64,000 nt of DNA, from the NCBI GenBank assembly GCA_022457155.1, contig JAJGOT010000344.1:722001-786000 (forward strand). The letters run 5' to 3'. Shown here one piece after another: positions 10,323 through 21,649 of this stretch. Position 1 is the first letter of the stretch; each line of letters starts with the position of its first letter. Under the pieces are notes generated by a model, which was not told the DNA's origin, did no database searches, and was given only the letters and a program-made list of their open reading frames with translations. A program made the translations under genes and the position numbers. The stretch comes from Cladopsammia gracilis (Eukaryota; Cnidaria; Anthozoa; Scleractinia; Dendrophylliidae).

Positions 10323-10465
10323 TGTAAGAAACCACGTTTGGTGAACACAAAAGACTTTATTCTCACAGTAGAACTACACGTACGGCCATGTTGACAAACC
10401 CGACAAGAGCACATGGCCAAGCTGGACTGTGATTGGCTGGTTAATAACAATGACGTATCGTTACA
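10323..10465 (-). repeat. 5' LTR of element 1
   Basis: 143 bp, TGTAA...TTACA ends, nearly identical to the 3' LTR (visible difference AA versus GA near its inner edge). Contains the element's promoter and a poly(A) signal (TTTATT at 10356-10361 on the plus strand). Confidence 0.9.
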
Positions 10466-10470
10466 CATAT
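10466..10470 (+). repeat. target site duplication CATAT (right)
   Basis: Matches 5551-5555; see the left copy. Confidence 0.85.
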
Positions 10471-11583
10471 CATTGGGAATCTCTTGAAATGGAAATCTTA
10501 CATCCAATCCATCTATACTAAACACCTTTCCCTCTAAGTCTGCTATTTGTTTACAAACTGCTTGGACATACTTTAGGACCAACAGTGAGGATTCTTCACA
10601 ATTAGCTCCAAATGTCAAAAAGTTGTCGCTACTGGAGGCTACCCTTTTCCCTGTATTTAAAAAGCTGACTAGGAATGAGCATGCACTCTCATTCTTACCG
10701 AAGGGACACCCATCTCCTCCAAAGGCAATTAAGAAAGTGCCTTCAGTCTCACCAAACCATTTTAAGGCATCTTTGCGTGAATTTTGCAATTTTAAATAAA
10801 AGCTAGCTAGGTAAATATTCCCTTAAATCTCTATAACACCCACTGGTGTTTTCGTCCTCTATGTATGGGGCAAATTGATCCTTAACTGAATAGACTGTCC
10901 CAATATCAATTTTGTTTACTTCCTTAATGAGGGAATTATATGTTAGCAATTTTGGTATGGGACACTTTGACATGAATGTAATAGCTGCTTTCCCACCTCT
11001 TTTCTTTGAACTAGACTTCATAGTGGATGCCAATCTTACAGCCTGGTACTTTCTTTTTCCCATCACACCTCCACTATAGTATGTAGCTACACTTCTTAAC
11101 ATGTTATCCCTAGAATTTTGAAAGGCTTCCCATTCCTGCTTTTGCTTTTTTTCGATTATGTAATCTGTTACTTTAGTATTAGATAATACATAATTTCCTA
11201 GCTCACTAGTCTCATTTTTTCTGTAGAGTGTAGCATCTTTTGTAGCATTTATGTAAAGGTTTTTTTTTAAATGATATACCATTTGATATTGAACAACTGC
11301 AACTTTGAATTGAAGAACCGTCTGTTGTCCTCATCGGGTGATCGCCAGCCAAAATTCGGCCGGCAATTGCCTCTTTCTCAGCAGGAGAAATTCTCTGGCT
11401 GGCGGCGCTTAGCGACATCCCTTTCTCCCTGGAGATGTGAACAACAGAAAAAGCTTTAAACTTCTCGGTTTGCCGGTGGAGTCGTTTTTGCCAGCAACGC
11501 GCTAAAATAAGACCTTTGCCAATGAACCAATCAAATGCACCCATTCGCCTTCCTTTGTGATTATTGATTGACATGCTAAACAC
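10466..11583 (-). pseudogene. multicopy gene of unknown function, 5' part
   Basis: Upstream part of the gene whose 3' part lies at 4334-5555. Three open blocks: 11212-11583 (N-terminal region with a basic segment and AEKEAIAGRILAGD), 10803-11282 (NNxNATKDATLYRKN-like start, MGKRKYQAVR, SKCPIPKLLTYNSL) and 10470-10800 (LKWFGETEGTFLIAFGGDG, CPFGKNE, DVRFPFQEIPNDM). Frame changes occur near 11260 and 10805. The coding sense runs directly up to the retrotransposon and, after one copy of CATAT, continues in the same frame at 5550, so the element entered a frame that was still readable at this point. The ATG used is not certain. Confidence 0.6.
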
Positions 11584-11709
11584 CTCAGATTCAACTTATA
11601 GGCTTTCTCTGTGTTTAAGTGACGTTTGGAATCAAATGTCGAGAAGCAAACCGGTATCTGAGTTAAATAGGATAATTCAGGTGCAATTTGAGCTTGGCAA
11701 CGGCTATCT

Positions 11710-11955
11710 TATCATGCCATTAAAGACTGGAACTCTCAAGCCTTATATGTAAGAAACAGTACTACTAGCGCTTCTTTTAAAACTAACTTTTACAACAACT
11801 GTTTTACCCCGTAACACGTTTGGCCTCGACTTTAAATTTATATTTATTAATTTATGTGTTTAGTTAATTGATTATATTTTGTAGGACCTCTTTGTAAATC
11901 ATGTAATAAAAGGGCATCCTATTAAAATATTAGTTATTATTATTAAATAACCAAG
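11710..11955 (+). pseudogene. LINE 3' end (reverse transcriptase tail and ATT-rich tail)
   Basis: A short frame ending at TAA 11812 reads YHAIKDWN, then F-K-T-N-x-Y-N, the pattern of the last residues of CR1/L2-type reverse transcriptases. About 100 bp of AT-rich 3' sequence follows and ends in an ATT-rich run near 11930-11950. The rest of the LINE is absent. It lies just beyond the 5' end of the multicopy gene, on the opposite strand. Confidence 0.5.
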
Positions 11956-12702
11956 GCAATCAGCTTCAACTATGTCTCTTAGTAGATTGTCCCATAGCTT
12001 AACTATCCAAATAAAAAATGAGTGTTTAATGTGCAGGTTTGACAGGACTGTGCAATGAGCCACCAAGGCCCAAGAACTTGAAATTGGTCAGTAGTTATGT
12101 ATACAAATACAAATTGTACAAAAAGTGGTTTAAAAAGTGCTTTTAATGTCCCCAAGTGAAACTGTATAAATCTCAAATTGCAAGCCCATATTATTCAATA
12201 AGGCTCATAAAAAGCCATTTACTCTTAAAAACTGTGTGAAAATTTAAGGAATTATCTTAAATAGGTTTTGAGAAACCTTAGTTCTTAGCTTTACAATCTA
12301 CCAAAATACGAAATTTGAGGAAAAGGCAATTAAAAGGTACTAGTGAGAAAAACAATGCTCATTATAATTGTTAGCCACTTTGAACAGGGCATCTGACAGG
12401 ATGTGGTGGTGGAGATCCACATAATTCTCTAATTCCTGCATTCTCCACATCTCTGGAGCATTTTCTGCATAAAACTGAAAAACGTGTCCAATATTAGCGA
12501 TATATTACCTTCCTCACATAGAAGCCAAAGAGATTGATTATTTTGAAGCAGTTTTTCCCCTAAACATAGACAAAAACACGCTGCTTTGTTCGCAAGCGAT
12601 TTTTAACCTCAGGCATTCCACGCGTATGTTGGCGATGAGCCTGGATACTAGTTTTGTTGTTACGCTGATGTTTATTGGATAAAAGGCAGTGACATTACAA
12701 AA
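11956..12702. other. no gene seen
   Basis: AT-rich sequence; no supported coding frame, repeat or element end. Confidence 0.3.
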
Positions 12703-12978
12703 CTATACTTTTCTGGTAACTTCAAAAGCTTGACCATTTTGAACCAAGGACTTGAAAAAGGAACACTTACATGAAGAACACTTGAGAATCTTTGACTCCT
12801 TGTCTTTGAAAACATGATCGCTTTGTTTACATTCTGGACATGCCAGAGATTCGAAAATCAAGGCAAGGACACCAATGTCAACAATTCTGAATCCATCGAT
12901 CCCTTCGGATACCTTGTCACTGCTTTCCTCCGAAGAATCACTTGATATTGTGTCCATTTTACCGACTGAGACAGGCAA
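12703..12978 (-). pseudogene. N-terminal zinc-ribbon fragment of a Mutator-like transposase family
   Basis: 91 residues: a Ser/Asp/Glu-rich start, then GFRIVDIGVLALIFESLACP, and paired cysteines CPEC ... CSSCKC. This opening (G-[FY]-R-[IL]-[VI]-D, a hydrophobic stretch, then a Cys4 ribbon) is the one found in the large cnidarian family that carries a Mutator-like transposase domain. The transposase domain itself is not present downstream. It could be a solitary first exon or a truncated copy. Confidence 0.5.
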
Positions 12979-13210
12979 ACACTTGCAACTTGAGGCTTCT
13001 TTGTTTTCTTTGGTTACCAGGCCTCTAAAAGTCTTCCTGATCTCTCATTCACAATTTTGTTGCTGCCAGGGTGGAAAATCTTGAGTTTTTAGCCCCAAAA
13101 TGACATGTGACTAGTTTCCTTGACAACCAACTAATTCAGTTTGACCACTTGAGGAAAAAACCTAAAATTTGCATTTAAACAGAAAGGCAATGACAAAAAC
13201 AACGTCTTTA

Positions 13211-13237
13211 ACTGGCTCGTCGTTTCGACGAGTCAGT
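13211..13237. repeat. 27-nt hairpin
   Basis: ACTGGCTCGTCG and CGACGAGTCAGT flank a TTT loop; 12 pairs with one G-T. No coding context. Function unknown; possibly the end of a small repeat. Confidence 0.5.
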
Positions 13238-13836
13238 TCTTAAAATACCCTCTTTTTTTTCGGCCTGTTGGGTCACCTGCCCCAGAATCGCTTTTGCTAC
13301 GGCCAACACCGTACCTAGTTTACTTCCGGTTTTCAGAAATGGCGTAATCATGATCAGTGATGTCGGCAACTGTAATTCAAATATTTACTGTTCTATTTTC
13401 GACGGAATTGTTAAATTAAATCTCTGTGATTTTCGGATGTGTTCTATTTCTGGTAAAAGGAAAGCGAGTTGAATTTTTCTAACCAAATCAATTGTCAAAC
13501 AGTCGAGTTCGTTGAATAAAACACGTCCCAGCAGGTCACAGAACTGCTGAGTAAACAATTCTCAAGCATTACTCCGTGGAGTCACGTTCAAGTTTCACAC
13601 ATCTCATATTTGTCATGCTATTTGATCAATCATGTTGATATTGTTAATTTATTCGAAACCCCATCGCCGATTCTCCAAAATGCCTGTGTTTAAACAATCC
13701 TGATTCCTTGTAGTAGGTGGTTTCAAGGATTTTAAAGGGAAAAAATATATATAAAGTTCTAAACTTATGTTTTTTCTAACAGTACCGAGTCGATCAGAGA
13801 AAAAAATATAGACCATAAATTGTAGCCCACAAAAGG
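13238..13836. other. no gene seen
   Basis: Nothing I can support apart from AT-rich sequence next to the MITE. Confidence 0.3.
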
Positions 13837-14075
13837 TGGACAATGTTATTTTTGTGGGGGGTGGGGGAGGTGGCGGTGTTGGGCAATTTTTCTGATCATG
13901 AATTTTTTTTCCGTCTCGGATGTTGTGCAAGAATTTTTTTCGGGATTGTTCCATACCCTTTTTCCTTTCGCTCGCTGTGCATTATTTTCTTTACTTTTGC
14001 TGTGCAGGAATTTTTTTTTAGTAATCGAACAACCCCCCCCCCCCCCCCCCCTTTAACAATAAAATAGTCCGTCCC
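13837..14075. mobile_element. Harbinger-like MITE, diverged copy
   Basis: Right end reads GTCCGTCCC followed by TAA, matching the terminal sequence of the better copy at 31915-32180. The left end (near 13837, GGTGGACAAT) is diverged. G-run and C-run just inside the two ends (near 13855 and 14032-14051) and internal phrases GGGCAATTTTTCTG and TTGTGCAAGAATTTT are shared with the copy at 24356. No coding capacity. Confidence 0.55.
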
Positions 14076-14078
14076 TAA

Positions 14079-15307
14079 GGAGTGCTTGAAGCGGGCCGTG
14101 GAGGTAAATGTAAATGTGGACTGGACTGTGCATATTGATAGATACTAGATTGTATATTGTGGATTGCTAATATAAAACTCTAAAATGAAAACCGGGTGGA
14201 AACTGGGACCAAACGAGCCAGTTTCGAAGCCCATCAGGCTCCTTGTTATTAAAAGTTAAGAAAAATTACATATTTTGCAATTTTTGGCCCATGGAGCGAC
14301 CTTAAAGAAACTAGTTTAAATTAGATAAAAATTCATTACAATTTGGTTTTTTAAGTTAGACAGAACTGAGATCAATTTTATGTGTCACACAACATTCTGC
14401 TAATACAGTTATTTTGAAAATAATCAGATTAAAAGTGAGACTTGTATCATGTTTCTACTTGGACAGTCTCCGTAGCTTATATCAGTACAGTATGAAAATT
14501 CATTAAGTTTCTTTGCTCCTCCATAATGAAAAGTCCCCGGAATAAGTAGTCGAGGGGCAAAGTCGACCACTATAAATTCTGGCTCAAACCCTGTTAACAT
14601 ATTTTTCAAATATTTAAAACTATTTATTAATAGGTTGTGATTCTTGCTCTGAACAATCAATTATCAAATTGATAATAACAGTATTTCATGGTTGTATGAT
14701 TACCTGGAGAATTTATATGTTCACATTGAGACTTACTGTCCATTTTACTGTTATGCAACCATTTAAATCAAAACTCTTCTGAGTGGGGTCCAAAAGATTT
14801 TCGTGAATTATGTGTTATACCTTATAACATATAATCTCCCAAAAGAGACAGCATTGTCTGCCTCACTGGCTATTTAAAAATGCAATTTCAAACATTTATT
14901 GCTTTGCACTTATGAGCACAATTTCAAACTTGTATTTTTCACTTTGCTACCTTTGTATTAATATTCTTTTTCTTTTAGAGCCATCTAAAATGCTCAACAT
15001 CGAGCGACAGACCTATGGTTAATATAAATATGGAAGTGTTTGATTTTACCATGAGTAAACACCTTAAAAAATGTGTTTGATTTATACTAGTAAACACATT
15101 ACATATCAGGCATGCATAAGGCTGGAGATTAAAGTGTTTAGTGAAATACAAAAGTAATCTAAAATACCAATTACATTAATTTCACCCATAACAATGCTGT
15201 ATGTATCTGTATATAAATAAAGCAACACACTAAAAAATAAAAAAAATATATAAAAATATGATTGAGATTATTTAAGCCTGGAGGCTAAATCAATCACAAA
15301 GTTACAA
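14079..15307. other. AT-rich, no supported gene
   Basis: A 78-residue minus-strand frame at 14424-14660 has a phrase (VDFAPRLLIPGTFHYGG) that looks protein-like, but nothing around it supports a gene. Otherwise AT-rich sequence. Confidence 0.25.
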
Positions 15308-15402
15308 AGGAAATCAAAAAAAGGAGTATGAAAATGAACTTAATAATTTTACAAAAATGGGAAAAGTGTTGTAAAGTTATAAGTAAAGTCAGTTAAAATG
15401 CT
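15308..15402. repeat. ~95-bp dispersed repeat, copy 1
   Basis: GGAAATCAAA...GTCAGTTAAAATG; the same diverged sequence occurs at 16096-16192 in the same orientation, so the 700 bp between may be an insertion or half of a tandem duplication. Confidence 0.5.
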
Positions 15403-15797
15403 CCTTGTTCACTTTGAACGCTGATGTAGGTGATGCCTCTTGAAAAAGGCTGGGTTTTTTACATCTTCAAACAGAAAGCTAAAAAAGCAGATCACAAAAG
15501 ATGAGCTTATTCTTTATGAGCTCATTCATTTTTGTGAGTGCAATTATGGAGCTAAAATATGCACAAGTTCTACATACAACCATTTACCAGTGGCTGCCAT
15601 TGGTAATCTACTATGTATGCATAGCTTTTTTGCCACAAAATTCTTCTACATCGTTTCACTTCTCTCTCAGAGTTTTGCTGGAGGAATGCTCATTTATAAT
15701 TCTTTTATTTGCTTTCCTCTGTCAAAGTTCTATTTTTTTGTTTTGCAAAACCTTGTCAGTTTTGTTCAATACAAAAAAGAGACCGATTTCAAGTTAT

Positions 15798-16060
15798 GAG
15801 AATTTAGTTTTATCGACTGAGTTGATAAGGTAAATTGACCACTGTAAAAAGATTCAAATAGCTGACGTTTCAAGCGCTAGCCCTTCTTTGGAGTGGATCA
15901 ACGAAGGGCTAGCGCTGAAACAACGGCTATTTGAATCTTTATATGGTGGTCTATTTACTTTATCGACTCTGTCCATATAACTAAATTCTCGTGTATTAAC
16001 CCCGCACCGACGCGGCACCACAGTTTCTCTAGAAACTAACCCCATCGATTTCAAGTTAGC
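15798..16060. mobile_element. inverted-repeat end of a Penelope-like retroelement
   Basis: GAGAATTTAGTT...AAATTGACCAC at 15798-15842 is inverted at about 15945-15990 as GTGGTCTATTTAC...CTAAATTCTC. Inside, CAAGCGCTAGCCCTTC and GAAGGGCTAGCGCT form a second palindrome. On the minus strand the sequence ends in the phrase ...SKEGLALETSAI, common at the ends of cnidarian Penelope-like elements. No reverse transcriptase remains. Confidence 0.4.
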
Positions 16061-16095
16061 CTCCAGCCATTTATATCTTATGTCAATAAAAGTTT

Positions 16096-16192
16096 AAAGG
16101 AAATCAAAGGAGTGTTAAAATGAACTAAATAATGTGACAAATATGGGAAAAAAGTTGAAACAAAAAATATAAGTGAAGTCAGTTAAAATGCA
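16096..16192. repeat. ~95-bp dispersed repeat, copy 2
   Basis: Diverged direct copy of 15308-15402. Confidence 0.5.
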
Positions 16193-16231
16193 ACAAATGT
16201 AAAGGTGGACTGAAATGACTGAACCAAAAGC

Positions 16232-16560
16232 CTACCTGTACTGGAGGCAAGGCCAGAGGCCCCAGCCTGGCAAAGCGGTGCAGATGATGCCTTGGGGTGA
16301 GCCCGATGTTGACAAAGGGGCTGTGCTGGACATACTAGTGTTTGCTTGTAAGGCTGATGCAAATGGCTGGTAGTGAATTGCCGATGGCCTGAGCCACCGC
16401 TGCAGTGAAGACATTGGGAGTGAAGGCTAGAGGAGCTACTAGGGAAGGCACCACACTGGAAGAACTGACAGACACCGGTGTCACAGATGGGTTAACACTT
16501 AAAGCAATGGCCACTGCTGACAAAGGCGATGTAGAGGAATATATTTCCATCTGCAAGGCT
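16232..16560 (-). pseudogene. exon-like Ser/Val/Ala-rich coding relic
   Basis: Minus-strand frame with a low-complexity Ser/Val/Pro/Ala-rich stretch (STSPLSAVAIALSVNP, VSSSSVVPSLVAP). It lies downstream of two better-supported exons on the same strand (16663-16800 and 17417-17564) and may belong to the same gene. No domain recognised. Confidence 0.3.
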
Positions 16561-16662
16561 ATTGTTGGTCCATTGAGGTGTAGAATTGTTCACCATTATT
16601 GCACTACCACTTGTACAACGAAAATAACACTTGAATGAACACTAAAAAATGCTACAAAAATG

Positions 16663-16800
16663 CTAGAAAAACACTGTGGGTACTTCAGGATGATTCCTGC
16701 ATATAAACTGGCACTGGTCAACACAGAATGCCTTTCCATGCTGGGGCTCTGCCATTTGTACATCTGGGTAATTCAACAGTGGAAGGCCCTTAATAACGTT
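16663..16800 (-). pseudogene. exon with GLPLLNYP...GKAFC motif, unknown multicopy family
   Basis: A polypyrimidine stretch and TTTTTATCAG form a good splice acceptor at 16801. The exon reads NVIKGLPLLNYPDVQMAEP and then H-G-K-A-F-C ... C-Q-F, ending at a TAG at 16663. Paired Cys around a G-K-A-F-C motif occurs in an abundant cnidarian element family, possibly KDZ-type; function not known to me. The upstream exon is probably 17417-17564. Confidence 0.45.
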
Positions 16801-17416
16801 CTGATAAAAACGGAGGAATGATAAATGAAACAAAAAGTTTACAAATGTGGTTTCCTGCAAAAATAATGTCCAGTATGTCTCAAATTTCTCAAATAAAAGA
16901 TATCTCAAATAAAAATCTTATATTTATCAATATAATTATTTAATAAGTTGTTATGATAGGACTCTTCACAAAGCTAAAAGACATGTCTAACTTAGTCACT
17001 TAGTCTTTTATTTGTTAGTTTATACCCACAACCACCACATTGCTAACATTGTGCCTAAGCAAATGTAATACTAGTAATGATATTATTACATAACATTGTC
17101 TGTCCAAGCAATTGCTATTAAAAACAGTCAAAAGCACTATGCTGGTAAGCAGTTTGTGCTCTCCTTCTTTCAATCTCCGCTATCACGTCCTCCCTATCCT
17201 AATTTCTATGGAACAGTTCATAAAAAGACATCTCATTTGCTCCTCTTAGCTCCAATTCTAGTTCTCCATTCCAAAAGACTGAAGCTACCTGTTTTTTAGA
17301 GAATAGTAAAGAAGAAAAACAAAGAGGGGTTAACTGCATGTACATATACACTATTGTCAGGCAATGAATCTGCATTTGGTTATAATGGAGCAAGCGGCCA
17401 AGATCTGATCTCTCAC

Positions 17417-17564
17417 CATTAACAAAGTCATTTGCATCCCTCCATTCATCAAAATCATCAAACCAAAAATCAGAATATCCAATAAAGGGAACATTGATTT
17501 CATTTGAGCTTTTGTCTCGGTCACCACGTTGTGTACCACCTTCGGTTTCCTCCATGGCGGACAT
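17417..17564 (-). pseudogene. probable first exon of the same gene
   Basis: Reads from an ATG at 17564 (MSAMEETEGG) through an aromatic/acidic block (YSDFWFDDFDEWRDANDFVNG) to a canonical donor AATG/GTGAGA at 17417-17416. Another possible donor, CGTTG/GTAAGC, lies near 17610. The 17600-17900 region upstream keeps coding character in several frames with stops (WCHCC, a Cys-rich piece), so the copy is decayed. Confidence 0.4.
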
Positions 17565-18003
17565 GCTTTCTTTGGAGTATTGAGGATGTGTTTGCTTACC
17601 AACGTGGGTCTAGGTCCTGCTTTGACAAACTGGAACAACTGGCCGATATGTAGGGTTGCATACCAGACCAGAATCGACCTGTGAGTCTTGCACTAACTCC
17701 AATCCTCCAAAACTTCTGCAACAATGACACCAAAGCAATGTTTCTGCTTTGTAGGCTTGAAAGGGTTCTGTGATGATGAATGGCTTTGTTTACCAGTGAT
17801 ATTTCTGTATTTCACTTTGAAGGAATTCTTGTTAAGCCTACAGTTGCCACTGGGACGTTTCCCAACACCTTGACATGGTTGCAGGGTTGACGACACGTTT
17901 GTTCTTTGTCCGTTTTCATCAGGAGTAGATTTTGGGTCCCATGAAGAAAATAATTCATTTTCATTGTTTGGTGATCTGCTTCTGGTAAAGCGGTCAAGTG
18001 CAA

Positions 18004-18956
18004 CTAATTAGGGGGCGTTTGACGATTTCACAGCCGTTAAGTGTGGGCAGGCATTTTTTTCCCCTCCTGCCCTTGCCCCCTTCCCTGCCCTCTTACTTAT
18101 CCCAATTCTCCCTGTTTAGTGAATGCAAGATGGCGGTTAAACACCTAAACGAGAGATACAAAAAAAAAAACTGCCCGCACTGCAGGCTGAGAATTCACAG
18201 AAATCTACATCTTTCATGACATGCATAGCACTGGGATTATTTAAATCTTCAGTCTTTGATGAGGTTCCAAATATGACAGTTTTTTTTGATTAATGAAACA
18301 TGGTTTTCTTTTTTTCTACATTTTTGCTTTGTAGTGAGCCCACTTTTAAAAGTACAGATCTGTCGGTCATTGATGACCAACCTCATCCTATTTTGTGATA
18401 CAGGTAACATGCTCAATGCCTCCATTGAATGTTAACTTTCTGGAAGCATATGAGATTGCCCTACAGCATCTATTCTCCAGAAGTACACCTTACAAAACCA
18501 AAACAGAACCTAATAAATTTCAAAACCAACAAGAAAAGCTGAAAATATGATTGATTTCAGCTATGTTCCATCTGTTGTCTTGTCAAAAATAATAAACATG
18601 TTCTCACCATTCATCCAATTGTATATTTTCTTGAAATCCATTCCACAAAACCGCAGGAGAAAAATGTTGTAAGGCTGAGTTTATCAAAATTGCTTTGCAC
18701 TAGCCAAAGTAATGCTTAAGAAACGTTGAGGTCTTGCTCCTTTAGTGTTTCCACTGTTTTGGTTCTTGAGCCAATGGCTTTCCCAGATTTTTAAAATTCA
18801 AACTTGACTGCCACTGTAGCAAAATCTAACAAAATACCTTTAACATTTTCTTGCACTTGCTCTCTAACTGAGAGAAAGTGGATTATCATTATGCCATTTC
18901 CTACCACAAGGTCAGCCCTGTATTAAGTTGTTTATTTATCACACAATAAATATAAC
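18004..18956. other. no gene seen
   Basis: T-rich tracts and AT-rich sequence only; no supported frame. Confidence 0.3.
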
Positions 18957-19901
18957 CTAAGAAAAGGTAAAGGAAGAACAAACAAATTGCGTGGCAGCAT
19001 GCTCCCAAAAAAAAAACCGATCATAGGCCCGCCATACTCGGCCAGTGAACTGGCGGTGCATTCGCAGAATGAGGAGCTGGTACTGTAAGAGATCCTTTGT
19101 GTAAGGAGGGAAATGGGGCGAGAGGATAAGGCAATATACTGAGAAGGCTTCCAACCAAGTAGTGATGTCCTCTATATGCTGCTTTGTTTTTTTTTTGGTG
19201 TGGATGTTAGAACGAGCCACACGTCAAAGAGGAGCTGACGCTTGGGTTCTGACACAACACTGTTCGAGGACAGCAATTCATTGAACTCCACGAACTTTCC
19301 AGCAACAATTTGGCTCAGAAGTTTGGCTGGTACTGGCGAAAAACCGAAGGCCCACCACGAAGGGCTGTTGTAGAACAGGCAGTTGAGCAAGCAGAGAACC
19401 GCCATTGATGCTTTGCGGGACCAAGGCAAACGCAAGACACAAGGAAGACAATGCAAAGCGAGGGTATCAGTGGGAAAATGTGGAAACAAAGGTAGGAACA
19501 ACAGGATCTGTTTTACCTGGAACAGTAGAGCTCGCTGTGGCTGCTGAAGTTGCCGAAAATCTGACACCTTGAAAAACGCTTTGGGTTCAATCTCCAGTCT
19601 GAACTGTTGGTTATCTGGCACAGCTTGGCAACATTCTGAGATTGCTTTGTCTGTAGGGTCGTGTGGTGATTTCCATTTCTTGTCTCTTCATTGTTTTCAT
19701 CTCAGGCATGACTTTTGGGCTGTCTGCTGGCTGCATCTTCGGCCACTCACTCTTTTCTTTTGGTGATGTATTTTAGTCATTTCGGTCTTTCGCAGGCGCT
19801 TTTCCCATTTTAGCCAATTTCAGTTCCTCATTACCTTTCTCGGTTTCTTCGTTCACGTTTCCCAGTGCTTGTTCGGCATCAGCACCTTCTCCATCCGACA
19901 T
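18957..19901 (-). pseudogene. gag-like N-terminal protein of an uncharacterised retroelement
   Basis: Starts at an ATG at 19901 (MSDGEGADAEQAL), with a stop after about 40 codons, then a second block 19172-19621 (GKFVEFNELLSSN, LLFDVWLVLTSTPKK) and, after a frameshift in an A-run near 19190, a third (IEDITTWLEAFSVYCLIL, YQLLILRMHRQF, RVWRAYDRFF). The order 'GKF[VI]E...LL', 'LLxDxWLVLTSTPK', 'DITTWxEAFxxY', 'AYDRxF' is a repeated N-terminal module in polyproteins of cnidarian and deuterostome retroelements, possibly a Gag. No reverse transcriptase follows in this copy. Confidence 0.5.
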
Positions 19902-20888
19902 CTTGAGCGAAAACAATTATTATTTTCCTTGGCGAACTTGTACACGGTAAACACTCCAAACGGTCCCCTGAACAACTCCTACATGCGAACGGTAAATAGC
20001 CAATCCCCCGTCATGGTCACCAAAACTGTATTACAGAGAAAACCACGCCAAACGGACGATTCCAAAACGGTTTAATCACGGGAAAATTGTACATCTTTTT
20101 CTCACTGCTCGAGCATAAACATCCCATACATTCTTTGACAGCATGCTCGACTAAACTTAGCGTAAATCTGTCAATCAAAAACGGAACCTCTGATTGTTTC
20201 TCGAAAATAGAAACAATCACATCATACATTCCTTGCGTGATGTGTTACATAGAATAACTGTCTTGTCCATTCTATCGCATGTATTGTTTAGTATTTTTAT
20301 ACTTTTCATGTCTCGAGCGTCAAACAAGAGTCTACCTAAAAAGTTTTCAACTACCAAGTAACATAAAAACGCACTTCCTTGCTTCCTTGAATGTCATTCT
20401 CTACCTTTTTTTGCACTCTCCGGTCTCTATATTCTTTGCCCATTTTCTTTTCTCACAATTTTATGTATACCATCCACCTATGTGAGACCCATTCTGAAAA
20501 ATACTTCACTTAACCAGTGGTAAGTAGGGCTTTTGTGCTTCTCATGATCAGTTATGTTACCTTGGCAAAGACCCAGATGAGTAGAAAACATGTTTTGTAG
20601 CTGGTGAAAATTTTTGTCCTCAGGCCAGAACTTTGTCAAGCCATGAAATTTACTCTCAGGTAAATTTGAATTCCCTTTACCCCTGGCAGGATCTATGACC
20701 TTGCTTGCCTTCTCTGCAATGCAATTGCATTCAGTCTCTTAGTGAATGCTGTGAAGGTCTCAAGTGAGAACTTAGCCCCAAACTGTTTAGTTAATTTCCC
20801 ATCAGTCTTGAGTATAATGTTTTCACCACCATTAACCTGGTCTGTCTTACTTAACTAATTATAATTATTTATAACCTTTTTTTACTTT
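19902..20888. other. no gene seen
   Basis: No supported frame or repeat in this stretch. Confidence 0.3.
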
Positions 20889-21649
20889 TTATAACATTAG
20901 AAGTTGGAAAAAGTAGTTTCCAAAGTCTGCCTTCCTACCATTGCACTCTGGTGTCACACAATGACGATTTCTGTTCACTTGGTCAATAAGACCCTCTAGC
21001 ATGTTACTTTTACTAACAAAATACTTCAAGGGAAGCTCAATTGGCAGTACCTCTATTCTCAGTGTATGAGGCAATGAAACACCAAAACGATCAGTAAGAG
21101 ACTTTAGCACATGTTCAATTTAAATGGACTTTTTCAATACAAGGGTAAAAGGATATGGCTTCTAAGATCTTCTCTGCAATCTTAGAGTTCCAACAAAGTG
21201 AGATAGATATTGGCCCAAGTAAACTTTGGCAGTTCAGTCACATATGCTTCCCATGACTTGTCTAGCTTGAAGCCAAGAGCGCTCCAAACACTTTCTAGGT
21301 TTTTATGACGAGAGAAATGACTGTTTTTTACCACTTCATGATACATCCATGCAACTTCGCTATCCATCATGAAGCAAGAATGTTGTCTTTGGCTGGGGTG
21401 TTGAATAGAGCAGCTGTTGCAGTGACTCGCTTTCCCTCCTTGGATAAGAATGTCAAGCATTGCGGCATAAGTAAGCTGGAACACATGGCCAAGAAGACTA
21501 GCCAACCTTTGCGGTTGGAGTTTTTCATCTTTGTCTACCATCAAGGAAGGTCTAGCTTGATTTGACTGGAATGTTTGGGACCATCTTCTCATGAAAATAT
21601 CTTGAGTTAAAAGCTTGTGAATGATGCATTTGGCGGAGGGAGCTTTCAT
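20889..21649 (-). pseudogene. unrecognised element protein, two blocks
   Basis: Block 21182-21649 contains a Cys/His-poor helical region and WEAYVTELPKFTWANIYLTL. Block 20889-21110 contains LPIELPLKYFVSKSNMLEGL, then CVTPECNGR, the start of a Cys cluster. The blocks are in different frames with stops between. The second block resembles the segment before a zinc-binding region in an abundant cnidarian element family. I assign no function. Confidence 0.4.

Larger units (their letters stand above)
5556..10465 (-). mobile_element. complete Ty3-type LTR retrotransposon 1
   Basis: A 4.9-kb element read on the minus strand: 5' LTR 10323-10465, primer-binding site, one gag-pol frame 6423-10208, displaced integrase tail 5827-6293, polypurine tract, 3' LTR 5556-5698. 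Flanked by CATAT on both sides. Domain order protease, reverse transcriptase, RNase H, integrase is that of Ty3 elements. The two LTRs differ at about one position that I can see, so insertion is recent. A 161-bp local rearrangement in the integrase tail breaks the frame, so this copy is probably not autonomous. It sits inside an older multicopy gene. Confidence 0.9.

Noticed and set aside
10214..10350. ORFs starting in the 5' LTR or leader of element 1
   Set aside because: They run through LTR and leader in frames other than gag; accidental.
15440..15833. Two overlapping hydrophobic ORFs
   Set aside because: Phe/Leu/Ser-rich products of T-rich DNA in two frames at once; no conserved motif, and one runs into the Penelope-like palindrome.
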